NCBI GenBank assembly: GCA_002297865.1
Contig: DBKX01000216.1
Location: 5,136-14,264 of the forward strand
Source of the DNA: Lachnoclostridium sp. UBA739
GTDB lineage: Bacteria; Bacillota_A; Clostridia; Lachnospirales; Lachnospiraceae
DNA length: 9,129 bases
Direction of reading: 5' to 3'
Under the pieces are notes generated by a model. The model did no database searches. It saw only the letters and a list, made by a program, of their open reading frames with translations, and was not told where the DNA came from. Position numbers and translations under genes: made by a program. Each line of letters starts with the position of its first letter. Positions within the stretch are counted from its first letter, which is position 1. Of the stretch, positions 1 through 6,271 are shown piece after piece.

Positions 1-78
1 AATTTAAAAGGTTATCACTTTTTTAGCGTATACTTAAAAGGCTGTCGTGTTAAAATTGGTAACCATCAATTTAAATAG
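1..78 (+). CDS. possible C-terminal tail of an upstream gene (partial)
   Basis: Frame 1 is open from the first base to a TAG at 76-78 and gives 25 residues, basic and hydrophilic near the end (ending IGNHQFK). The other two plus-strand frames hit stops within about 35 bases. A hairpin with a short T run follows 14 bases after the stop, as expected for a gene end. Twenty-five open codons can occur by chance in AT-rich DNA, and I do not recognise the peptide, so this is only a plausible gene tail. No function is assigned. Confidence 0.3.
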   Translation, partial: NLKGYHFFSVYLKGCRVKIGNHQFK

Positions 79-92
79 AATGAGCACGAAAT

Positions 93-131
93 AAAAGGGT
101 GTGATTGCAATTTTTTGCAACACCCCCTTTT
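93..131 (+). terminator. hairpin with short T tract, likely upstream-gene terminator
   Basis: GGGTG (97-101) pairs with CACCC (121-125) and TTGCAA (105-110) pairs with TTGCAA (115-120) around a TTTT loop. A three-base TGA bulge sits on the left arm. The stem is flanked by AAAA (93-96) and TTTT (128-131). The T run is only four bases, so termination may be weak. The hairpin ends exactly where the candidate glnS promoter begins, so it could alternatively be a regulatory dyad. Confidence 0.45.
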
Positions 132-156
132 CACTTATAGGCAGATGTGATATTAT
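128..156 (+). promoter_or_regulatory. candidate sigma-A promoter of glnS
   Basis: A TTTTCA -35-like hexamer (128-133, 4 of 6 to TTGACA) lies 17 bp from TATTAT (151-156, 5 of 6 to TATAAT). TG at 148-149 is placed as in an extended -10 element, which would compensate for the weak -35. An overlapping TATAGT (154-159) is an alternative -10. Transcription would start near 163, giving a leader of about 30 bases before the GTG. That is too short for a T-box riboswitch, and no T-box sequence is visible. Confidence 0.5.
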
Positions 157-179
157 AGTATTGATTTTCAAAAAGACGC

Positions 180-188
180 AAGGAGGGG
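180..188 (+). promoter_or_regulatory. ribosome binding site fixing the glnS GTG start
   Basis: AAGGAGGGG lies five bases upstream of a GTG at 194. The upstream in-frame ATG at 101 has no such site, falls inside the hairpin at 93-131 and precedes the candidate promoter. This site therefore decides the start in favour of GTG 194. Confidence 0.85.
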
Positions 189-193
189 ACACA

Positions 194-1879
194 GTGGAAA
201 AGGAACATGTTTCTGAAGAAAAAGAAGTGGTGACGAAAAACTTTATTGAGCAGATTATTGATAAAGATATAGCAGAAGGAAGATGCAAGAAAGTCATAAC
301 ACGATTTCCACCAGAGCCTAACGGATATCTTCATATTGGACATGCTAAGTCCATTCTATTAAATTCAGGATTAGCCGAAAAATATAACGGTCAATTTAAT
401 CTAAGGTTTGATGATACAAATCCTACAAAGGAAAAGACAGAGTTTGTTAAATCAATTGAAGAAGACGTAAAGTGGATTGGAGGCAACTTTGAAGATAGAG
501 TATTTTTTGCCTCTAATTATTTTGAACAGATGTATGAAGCAGCAGTTTTCCTTATTAAGAAAGGAAAAGCATATGTTTGCGATTTAAATGCTGATGAAAT
601 TAGAGAATATCGTGGTACTTTAACAGAGCCAGGTAAGAATAGTCCATATAGAAATCGTTCAGTAGAAGAAAACCTTAAACTATTTGAACAAATGAAAAAT
701 GGAGAATTTGAAGACGGTACTAAAGTTTTACGTGCTAAGATTGATATGTCTTCACCAAATATCAATATGCGTGACCCAATTCTTTACCGTGTGGCAAGAA
801 TGACACACCATAATACAGGAGATAAATGGTGTATTTATCCGATGTATGATTTTGCGCATCCAATCGAAGATGCTTTAGAAGGTGTTACGCATTCAATCTG
901 TACTTTAGAGTTTGAAGATCATAGACCACTATATGACTGGGTTGTAACAGAGTTAGAGTATGAAAACCCGCCAAAACAGATCGAATTTGCTAAGTTATAC
1001 CTCACTAATGTTATAACCGGTAAACGTTATATCAAAAAGTTAGTGGAAGAGGGGATTGTAGATGGATGGGATGATCCTAGATTAGTTTCCATTGCAGCAC
1101 TTCGTCGTAGAGGATTTACACCAGAATCTATTCGTAAGTTTATGGAACTTTGTGGAGTATCAAAGAGTAACAGTTCTGTAGATTATGCGATGCTTGAATA
1201 CTGTATTCGTGAAGATTTAAAGATGAAGAATGATCGTGTCATGGCGGTTCTTGATCCAATTAAGTTAATTATTGATAATTACCCAGAAGGTGAAATAGAA
1301 TATCTTGATGTTCAGAACAATCAGGAAAATGAGGAGCTAGGCACTCGTAAAGTACCATTTGGCCGTGAATTATATATTGACCGCGAAGACTTTATGATTG
1401 AGCCTCCTAAGAAATATTTCAGATTATATCCAGGTAATGAAGTTCGTCTGATGCATGCATATTTCGTAAAATGCGTTGATTATAAAACAGATGAAAATGG
1501 AAATGTTACAGAAGTGCATTGTACGTATGATAAAGAAACCAAGAGCGGTTCAGGATTTACTGGCCGTAAGGTAAAAGGAACAATACATTGGGTAGAATGT
1601 ACGACAGCAGTTCCAGTGGAAGTAAGAAATTATGAGAACATTGTAAATGAAGAATTAGGTGTTTACAATGAAGATGGAAGCCTTAATTTAAATCCAAACT
1701 CTTTAACAGTGCTTAAGAACTGTTTTGTAGAGCCATATTTAAAAGGTGCAAAAGCACTGGAGCGTTTCCAATTTGTTCGTCATGGATACTTCTGTGTGGA
1801 TAGTAAGGACTCCAAAGAAGATGCGTTAGTATTTAATCGTATTGTTTCATTAAAGAGTTCATATAAACCAAGCAAGTAA
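194..1879 (+). CDS. glnS: glutamine--tRNA ligase (GlnRS), class I
   Basis: A cytosolic enzyme that charges tRNA-Gln with glutamine using ATP. From the GTG start it is 561 residues, close to the usual GlnRS length of about 550. The class I HIGH signature is at residues 47-50 within [16 protein letters not shown]. The family block GWDDPRL is at 291-297, followed by [10 protein letters not shown] at 301-310. The C-terminal anticodon-binding beta-barrel region runs from about 345 to 555, with ELYIDREDF at 392-400. The KMSKS-loop position reads VITGKR (273-278), where E. coli GlnRS has VMSKR; the arginine and a preceding lysine remain but Met-Ser is lost. The start is set by the strong SD at 180-188. 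The gene is followed after 35 bases by a DUF2225 gene with no terminator between, so the two are probably cotranscribed. GlnRS is absent from many Firmicutes, which use GatCAB instead, so its presence is informative about lineage. The family call is secure. Confidence 0.97.
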   Translation: MEKEHVSEEKEVVTKNFIEQIIDKDIAEGRCKKVITRFPPEPNGYLHIGHAKSILLNSGLAEKYNGQFNLRFDDTNPTKEKTEFVKSIEEDVKWIGGNFEDRVFFASNYFEQMYEAAVFLIKKGKAYVCDLNADEIREYRGTLTEPGKNSPYRNRSVEENLKLFEQMKNGEFEDGTKVLRAKIDMSSPNINMRDPILYRVARMTHHNTGDKWCIYPMYDFAHPIEDALEGVTHSICTLEFEDHRPLYDWVVTELEYENPPKQIEFAKLYLTNVITGKRYIKKLVEEGIVDGWDDPRLVSIAALRRRGFTPESIRKFMELCGVSKSNSSVDYAMLEYCIREDLKMKNDRVMAVLDPIKLIIDNYPEGEIEYLDVQNNQENEELGTRKVPFGRELYIDREDFMIEPPKKYFRLYPGNEVRLMHAYFVKCVDYKTDENGNVTEVHCTYDKETKSGSGFTGRKVKGTIHWVECTTAVPVEVRNYENIVNEELGVYNEDGSLNLNPNSLTVLKNCFVEPYLKGAKALERFQFVRHGYFCVDSKDSKEDALVFNRIVSLKSSYKPSK

Positions 1880-1914
1880 TTGTTTTTTGTATTACCACAT
1901 AGGAGGGTTAGATA

Positions 1915-2739
1915 ATGAGTGATTTGTTTTCTGGATTAGAGGAATTCGGTCTTGGGGGGCTAAAAGACGTTGAGGTCTACGAGAACGATGCGTCTAAAGC
2001 TGAAGGAAATGCTACTGTGAAACATCAAGTGACAGAGGCAGAGATCTTATTCGATAAATCATACACTTGTCCTGTATGTGACAAAGAGTTTAAATCGAAG
2101 ACGGTTCGTACAGGTAAGATTAAATTAATTTCAGCAGATACCGATCTGCGACCAAAGTATCAGCTTGTCGATTCCTTAAAATATGATGCTATCGTTTGTC
2201 CACACTGTGGATATGCAGCTTTAAGCCGATATTTCAATTATATGACTTCTACACAGGCTCGCTTTATTAAAGAGAAGATATCGAGTAACTTCAAGGGAAT
2301 ATCCCAAGAAGGAGATATTTATACTTACGATGAAGCAATTTCAAGACATAAACTTGCATTGTTAAGTACTATTGTTAAGAAGAGCAAACAAAGTGAGAAG
2401 GCATATACATGTCTGAAACTTGCCTGGTTATGTCGTGGAAAACGTGAAAGTCTTCCAGAGGATACAAAAGATATAGAGCAGGTAAAGAAAAAACTAGAAT
2501 CCGATGAGTTGGATTTTCTTTCCAAGGCTTATGAAGGATTTCTTGGTGCATTTTCAAAAGAGATGTTTCCAATGTGTGGTATGGATGAGCATACAACCAC
2601 ATATCTTGTAGCTGATTTAGCTAGAAGATGTGGAAAATATGATGAATCAAAGAGATGGTTATCGAAGGTTCTTACATCCAGAGATGCAAAAGAACGTATC
2701 AAGGCGAAAGCTAGAGAGATTAAAGAGCTGATGCAGTAA
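1915..2739 (+). CDS. DUF2225 family zinc-ribbon-like protein
   Basis: A 274-residue soluble protein with no signal peptide or membrane segment. Two CxxC pairs, CPVC at 52-55 and CPHCGY at 95-100, look like one four-cysteine metal site, a hallmark of the DUF2225 family. The motif RPKYQLVDSLKYDAIVCP lies between them (79-96). The rest, about 135-274, is predominantly helical and charged, with repeat-like helices that may be TPR-like (AWLCRGKRES at 170-179 and LVADLARRCGKYDESKRWL at 231-249). Start ATG 1915 has an ideal AGGAGGG site (1901-1907) seven bases away. The gene sits downstream of glnS and ends before a strong terminator, so it is the last gene of that unit. The biochemical role of the family is not established, so none is claimed. 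Confidence 0.85.
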   Translation: MSDLFSGLEEFGLGGLKDVEVYENDASKAEGNATVKHQVTEAEILFDKSYTCPVCDKEFKSKTVRTGKIKLISADTDLRPKYQLVDSLKYDAIVCPHCGYAALSRYFNYMTSTQARFIKEKISSNFKGISQEGDIYTYDEAISRHKLALLSTIVKKSKQSEKAYTCLKLAWLCRGKRESLPEDTKDIEQVKKKLESDELDFLSKAYEGFLGAFSKEMFPMCGMDEHTTTYLVADLARRCGKYDESKRWLSKVLTSRDAKERIKAKAREIKELMQ

Positions 2740-2756
2740 TAGGCAATGATAATTTG

Positions 2757-2797
2757 TGGGGCGGTCCTTTTTGAGAAAAGGGCTAGCCTCATTTTTT
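2757..2797 (+). terminator. rho-independent terminator of the glnS-DUF2225 unit
   Basis: A long hairpin. The outer stem is TGGGGC (2757-2762) with GCCTCA (2786-2791), including one G-T wobble. The inner stem is GTCCTTTT (2764-2771) with AAAAGGGC (2776-2783), also with one wobble, closing a TGAG loop. It is followed directly by TTTTTT (2792-2797). It begins 17 bases after the DUF2225 stop codon and separates this unit from the downstream cluster. Confidence 0.88.
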
Positions 2798-2844
2798 AAC
2801 TTATAAGAAAGTCCTCTGCGAGTCCATCTCTATAAGTTAAAAAA
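2792..2844. repeat. 14-bp perfect inverted repeat with 25-base spacer
   Basis: TTTTTTAACTTATA (2792-2805) and TATAAGTTAAAAAA (2831-2844) are exact reverse complements around a 25-base spacer. The left arm shares its T run with the preceding terminator. A further GGGCT (2780-2784) / AGCCC (2844-2848) match could extend the stem outside, in competition with the terminator. Neither strand has a T run after the stem, so it is not itself a classical terminator. It may be a dispersed intergenic palindrome. That is inference, since only one copy is in the window. Confidence 0.6.
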
Positions 2845-2860
2845 GCCCCTAAAAAACAGC

Positions 2861-2937
2861 GACACCCGTTCGGCGGGGCAAAGTGTCTTCTCCCTCAAGA
2901 TTGAGGGTGGAGGAGTTAATGTGTCGAAGACACTTTG
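2861..2937. other. nested hairpin block in the intergenic region
   Basis: Directly visible elements are: a 12-bp perfect inverted repeat CAAAGTGTCTTC (2879-2890) / GAAGACACTTTG (2926-2937); inside it CCCTCAA (2892-2898) / TTGAGGG (2901-2907); before it CCCG (2865-2868) / CGGG (2874-2877) around TTCGG; and GTGTC-GAA-GACAC at 2921-2933. GACAC occurs at 2861 and 2929, GTGTC at 2883 and 2921, so alternative pairings exclude each other. The block lies downstream of a terminator and upstream of a promoter, so it is either an untranscribed structured element, a small RNA gene, or a repeat. The rest of the 2740-3083 gap shows no convincing gene. Confidence 0.5.
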
Positions 2938-2951
2938 TTCGTTATAAGAAG

Positions 2952-2965
2952 TTGTACGATTGTAC
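2952..2965 (+). promoter_or_regulatory. short direct repeat just upstream of the operon promoter
   Basis: TTGTAC occurs at 2952-2957 and 2960-2965, eight bases apart start to start, ending five bases before the -35 hexamer. This position could suit a regulator site. Two six-base copies in AT-rich DNA are weak evidence, and no regulator is identified. Confidence 0.2.
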
Positions 2966-2970
2966 TTTTT

Positions 2971-2999
2971 TTGACAAATTTCTTGTTTTGTATTATAGT
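2971..2999 (+). promoter_or_regulatory. sigma-A promoter of the ligase/carbamoyltransferase operon
   Basis: A perfect TTGACA (2971-2976), a 17-bp spacer, and TATAGT (2994-2999, 5 of 6 to consensus). Transcription would begin near 3006, leaving a leader of about 78 bases before the first gene. The leader carries an imperfect DNA dyad TTGTGGACACAA (3027-3038) that could be an operator. The near-consensus elements suggest substantial basal expression unless the operon is repressed. Confidence 0.82.
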
Positions 3000-3083
3000 A
3001 GAGATATAAGAATTTAGGCATTTTGCTTGTGGACACAATAAAAACTGAAAAACTATTAATGAAACAAAAGGGGATACATAAAT

Positions 3084-4517
3084 ATGATGCAAATTAGTTA
3101 TAAAAGCATAATAGCTAATTATCAAGGTACTATTTATGATTTAGCTAGTAAGCAAGTGATTAAATGTGAACCATTTCGTGAGAAGCTAAAGGATAATATA
3201 TGTGAACTGAAAAGTGTGGGCATTGCACCGTTACAAAGAGTAGGGATAATTATGAATTCTTCTGTGGGATTTATAATTAATTATTTCTCTTTAATTGAAA
3301 TTGGTGCGGTGCCTATTTTGTTATCAAAATATACAACTGTTTATGAAATAGAACATTATGATGAAGAATATGGAATACATTGGGTCTTAACTGATATGAT
3401 ACCAGAGGAACAAGTAAACGACTTTTTTAATACGAAGAAGGCAGTAAAAAAACTTGAAATATTTTCTTACGAGTATTGTGTCCAACGTGTAAATGCAAAT
3501 GCAGAAATCTATTCGTCTTTAGCGGGAATGACATTACAACCAACCTCAGGTTCTACTGGTACTGTAAAATTTTGTGTCAGAGATGAGTATGGCTGTCTTG
3601 CAGAACCTATAAACCATGTTGAAACTACAGGATTGGAGGGAGGCAATATATTTTGCCCACTTCCACTTAATCACGCTTATGGTTTTGGAACAGCATTTTT
3701 ATTAGCATTCGTTTCATCCTCCGATCTGACGTTATTAAATGAATTTAATCCAAGACAAGTAATGAGGGCATTTCAAGAACAGAATATTTCTATGTTTTTA
3801 GGAACCAATGCCATATATGATTTGCTGACAAAAATGAGAAATAAATCAGATGTCAAGCTGCCTAAAATATTGTTGTCAGCTGGGGCACCATTGTCAGAAG
3901 AAGTTTCAGAAAAAGTACATAGTCAATTTAATCGCTACATTTACCCATCATATGGTTCTACTGAAACGGGCGAAATCTGTTTGGAGCGAGCAGATATTCT
4001 ATCTAAAACTGGCAGTACAGGTACTCCATTAGTGAATACAAAAGTAAAGATTGAAAAAGTGGATGATACGTATGGTCAGGTAATTGTATCAAATCCTTCT
4101 TTAATGGTTGGATATTTGAATACAGATGGAACAATTGATAAAAGCTTGATTCGAGAGGGCAATTATTTCCCGACAGGAGATCTGGGGTATTTTGATGAGC
4201 AAGGAAGACTGATTTTACAGGGCAGATTAAAGAATATGATTAACGTATTTGGAATAAAGGTAAATCCTGTTGAAGTAGAAAAGGTTATTCGAGAAATAGA
4301 TGGTGTTAAGGATGTATATGTTTATGCAGGAAAGCACCGTTCAGGTTCCGATCTTGTGTTTGCAGAAGTATCGGGTAACAAGGATTTAACAGAGAGTAAC
4401 ATTATAGAGTATTGTAAAAGTAAGATGACTATGCAGAAAGTTCCGTCTAAAGTATTTCTTGTAGATGAAGTTCCAAGAAATGCAAGTGGTAAAATAATAA
4501 GGGACAAACTGCATTAA
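3084..4517 (+). CDS. ANL-superfamily adenylate-forming ligase (AMP-binding enzyme)
   Basis: It should activate a carboxylic acid with ATP to an acyl-adenylate and pass it to CoA, a carrier protein or an amine; the substrate is unknown. The 477 residues cover both lobes. Visible motifs are the phosphate-binding loop TSGSTGTVKF (154-163, with V where P is common), YGSTETGE (290-297), TGDLGYFDEQGRL (364-376), the hinge region GRLKNMINVFG (380-390) followed by IKVNPVEVE, and the C-terminal NASGK with the catalytic lysine at 470. All core elements look intact. It is shorter than most acyl-CoA synthetases (about 520-560) because the N-terminal lobe is compact, close to stand-alone acyl or aryl ligases. 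Two ATGs are adjacent (3084 and 3087), with AAAAGGGG about ten bases upstream, so the exact start is off by at most one codon. No carrier protein is in the window. It is the first gene of the cluster and lies 37 bases before the first carbamoyltransferase half. Confidence 0.9.
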   Translation: MMQISYKSIIANYQGTIYDLASKQVIKCEPFREKLKDNICELKSVGIAPLQRVGIIMNSSVGFIINYFSLIEIGAVPILLSKYTTVYEIEHYDEEYGIHWVLTDMIPEEQVNDFFNTKKAVKKLEIFSYEYCVQRVNANAEIYSSLAGMTLQPTSGSTGTVKFCVRDEYGCLAEPINHVETTGLEGGNIFCPLPLNHAYGFGTAFLLAFVSSSDLTLLNEFNPRQVMRAFQEQNISMFLGTNAIYDLLTKMRNKSDVKLPKILLSAGAPLSEEVSEKVHSQFNRYIYPSYGSTETGEICLERADILSKTGSTGTPLVNTKVKIEKVDDTYGQVIVSNPSLMVGYLNTDGTIDKSLIREGNYFPTGDLGYFDEQGRLILQGRLKNMINVFGIKVNPVEVEKVIREIDGVKDVYVYAGKHRSGSDLVFAEVSGNKDLTESNIIEYCKSKMTMQKVPSKVFLVDEVPRNASGKIIRDKLH

Positions 4518-4554
4518 TCATAAAAAAATATGAAGAAAGGATAAGTATATCTGT

Positions 4555-5613
4555 TTGAAAATCGGATATACAAAAGAAGGTATGCAAAGTAGGAATATTC
4601 TTGGTGTAGGTGGCTCAATACACGATTTTTCAAGCTGTCTGCTTCAGGATGGGGTCATGAAGTATTGTATTGAAGATGAACGTATTGTACGAAAGAAGCA
4701 TGCATTTTACCCAGGGGTAGCATATGAGTTAGCAAGAAAAAATGCGGCTCATACATGTATGGAGTTAGCAGGGTTTACGTACGACGACATCGAACTTGCA
4801 GTAGGAAATGATATTTTGAGTCATTTCTATTATCACAAACTTCAGGGAAAAGTAAAAAATTTTGTATTGATTAATCATCATTTAGCACATGCGTGTAGTG
4901 CCTTTTTTCCTTCAGATTTTAGTGAAGCCGCAATTTTGACAATTGATGGTGGCGGAAACTATACAGAGAATGAAGAACAAGATGATAGAAAATTCATCGA
5001 AGTTTGTTCCTTTGGATATGGAACTGGAAACAAGGTAATCGTATCCCAGGTGCAGAATGGAGAGCGAAGCAATGCGGAGCAGTTTGACAATAAGATAGAT
5101 CCTGTTTTGGACTCTATTGGTGGATTTTATGGTGCCATTACATATGCAAGTGGATTTACATTCCACGAAGAAGGAAAGACAATGGGATTATCATCCTATG
5201 GTGATAGCAGTATGTTAAAAGAAATCCGCTCGTACACATCTTTAAAGGAAAAAGGAGCATTTGGTTTCTCTTTAGAAGGAATGAGAATGCTCTATGAACT
5301 AAGAGAACAGTGGGAAAAGGAGACGGACAAGGAAAGACAGTTTGAAATTCGCGCTAATATTGCATATGCTGGACAAAAGATTGCAGAAGACGCTATCATA
5401 CATGCTGCATCTTATCTAAAAGAAGAGACAAAGGCAGATAATATATGTATTGCGGGTGGGGTTGCATTAAACAGTGTAGCAAATTATAAGCTGTATAAAA
5501 CAGGTCTGTTTAAAAATTATTTTATTCAGCCAGCAGCAGGTGACAATGGGACATCAATCGGTGCAGCATATTATGGCTGGCACATGGTGATGAATCAGCC
5601 AAGACAAGTATAA
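4555..5613 (+). CDS. carbamoyltransferase N-terminal (Kae1-like) half, copy 1
   Basis: It corresponds to the N-terminal domain of NodU/CmcH/TobZ carbamoyltransferases, the ASKHA/Kae1-like part that transfers carbamoyl from carbamoyl-adenylate to an acceptor hydroxyl. Family landmarks: GVGGSIHDFS (17-26), EDERIVRKKHAFYPG (40-54), NHHLAHACSAF (107-117), IDGGG (130-134), EEGKTMGLSSYG (205-216) and AAGDNGTSIGAA (327-338). The TobZ metal ligands map to H108, H112, D131 and D330; the 4- and 19-residue spacing between the first three is kept. SS replaces the usual AP in the GLAPYG motif. The protein (352 aa) ends exactly where the family's YrdC-like C-terminal domain would begin, and that domain is the next gene. 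The start is uncertain: TTG 4555 has GAAAGG 14 bases upstream, whereas ATG 4582 has AAGG only one base away and would begin four residues before the first beta strand. It is cotranscribed with its neighbours. Confidence 0.88.
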   Translation: MKIGYTKEGMQSRNILGVGGSIHDFSSCLLQDGVMKYCIEDERIVRKKHAFYPGVAYELARKNAAHTCMELAGFTYDDIELAVGNDILSHFYYHKLQGKVKNFVLINHHLAHACSAFFPSDFSEAAILTIDGGGNYTENEEQDDRKFIEVCSFGYGTGNKVIVSQVQNGERSNAEQFDNKIDPVLDSIGGFYGAITYASGFTFHEEGKTMGLSSYGDSSMLKEIRSYTSLKEKGAFGFSLEGMRMLYELREQWEKETDKERQFEIRANIAYAGQKIAEDAIIHAASYLKEETKADNICIAGGVALNSVANYKLYKTGLFKNYFIQPAAGDNGTSIGAAYYGWHMVMNQPRQV

Positions 5614-5618
5614 AGGAG
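5612..5618 (+). promoter_or_regulatory. ribosome binding site of the carbamoyltransferase C half
   Basis: AAAGGAG overlaps the TAA stop (5611-5613) of the N-terminal half and lies seven bases before ATG 5626. It is a strong, well-spaced site exactly at the domain boundary. This supports a true two-gene arrangement with coupled translation rather than a chance nonsense mutation or sequencing error. Confidence 0.85.
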
Positions 5619-5625
5619 AAGATAT

Positions 5626-6270
5626 ATGTTTAGTCCATTTTTAGGAAAGGTGTATTCAAAAGAAGATATTATATGTGATATTGAGAAGTATAAAGATAAA
5701 ATTGAGGCAACAGAATGTGAAGATGTATTTAAAAAGGCTGCAACTTCTATTTCAGAAGGAAAAATTATTGGATGGTATCAGGATGGGGCAGAATGTGGTC
5801 CGAGAGCATTAGGAAACAGAAGCCTGCTGGCTGATCCAAGAAGAGCAGAAATGAAAGATATTGTAAATAAACGAGTAAAATTTAGAGAACCATTTCGTCC
5901 GTTTGCGCCATCTATTTTATGGGAATGTCAGCAGGAATATTTTGATTTAGATATTCCGTCTCCATATATGCTTATGGTTGCGGATATCTGGCCTAAGAAA
6001 CGTTCTGTGATTCCAGCAGTAACTCATGTAGATGGAACGGGAAGACTGCAGACTGTTATGAAGGAAATGAATCCAAAATATTATAAACTGATTGAGACTT
6101 TCTATGAAATTACGGGAGTACCTGTTGTTTTGGATACTTCTTTCAATGTAAAAGGAGAACCAATCGTAGAAACACCGGAAGATGCAATCAAATGCTTTTT
6201 AGGTTCCAATTTTGATGAACTGTATTTAGGTGATATTCTGGTAGTAAAGAAAGTGCAAGAGGAGAAATAA
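5626..6270 (+). CDS. carbamoyltransferase C-terminal (YrdC-like) half
   Basis: It corresponds to the C-terminal domain of NodU/CmcH/TobZ enzymes. In those enzymes this domain makes carbamoyl-adenylate from carbamoyl phosphate and ATP. The 214 residues are a complete domain: a linker-like start PFLGKVYSKEDI (4-15), GWYQDGAECGPRALGNRS (49-66), LADPRR (68-73), REPFRPFAPS (87-96), HVDGTGRLQTV (134-144) and DTSFNVKGEPIVETPEDA (170-187). Every conserved block I would expect is present. It is in the same reading frame as the preceding N half, with only TAA and four codons between that stop and this ATG. The next gene begins one base after its stop, with AGAGGAG inside its end as the SD. It is the only C-type domain in the window and would have to serve both N-type proteins unless another copy lies elsewhere. 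On its own it could form the activated intermediate but should not transfer it. Confidence 0.93.
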   Translation: MFSPFLGKVYSKEDIICDIEKYKDKIEATECEDVFKKAATSISEGKIIGWYQDGAECGPRALGNRSLLADPRRAEMKDIVNKRVKFREPFRPFAPSILWECQQEYFDLDIPSPYMLMVADIWPKKRSVIPAVTHVDGTGRLQTVMKEMNPKYYKLIETFYEITGVPVVLDTSFNVKGEPIVETPEDAIKCFLGSNFDELYLGDILVVKKVQEEK

Positions 6271-6271
6271 A

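Noticed and set aside
101..193. N-terminal extension of glnS from ATG 101
   Set aside because: It lies within a hairpin and ahead of the candidate promoter, has no SD, and would add 31 residues unlike GlnRS. GTG 194 with AAGGAGGGG is the better start.
132..193. T-box riboswitch ahead of glnS
   Set aside because: The leader after the candidate promoter is only about 30 bases, and no T-box antiterminator sequence or specifier stem is visible.
34..297. Minus-strand open frame over the glnS leader and start
   Set aside because: It overlaps the strong glnS coding start antisense, shows no SD or recognisable motif, and is low-complexity Phe/Ser-rich as expected for a shadow of AT-rich coding DNA.
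2801..2950. TTATAAGAA at 2801-2809 and 2942-2950 as a target-site duplication of a small transposon
   Set aside because: The ends of the enclosed 132 bases are not inverted repeats of each other, and the left copy is part of the 14-bp palindrome. Nine A/T-rich bases can repeat by chance.
2830..3125. Short minus-strand open frames in the intergenic region as genes
   Set aside because: They cross the hairpin block, the promoter and the start of the ligase gene, lack a convincing SD, and have no recognisable features.
5611..5613. TAA as a simple sequencing error or pseudogenising mutation
   Set aside because: A strong SD with ideal spacing overlaps it and an ATG follows at the domain boundary. 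N2 also ends at the equivalent position, so the split looks evolved rather than accidental.
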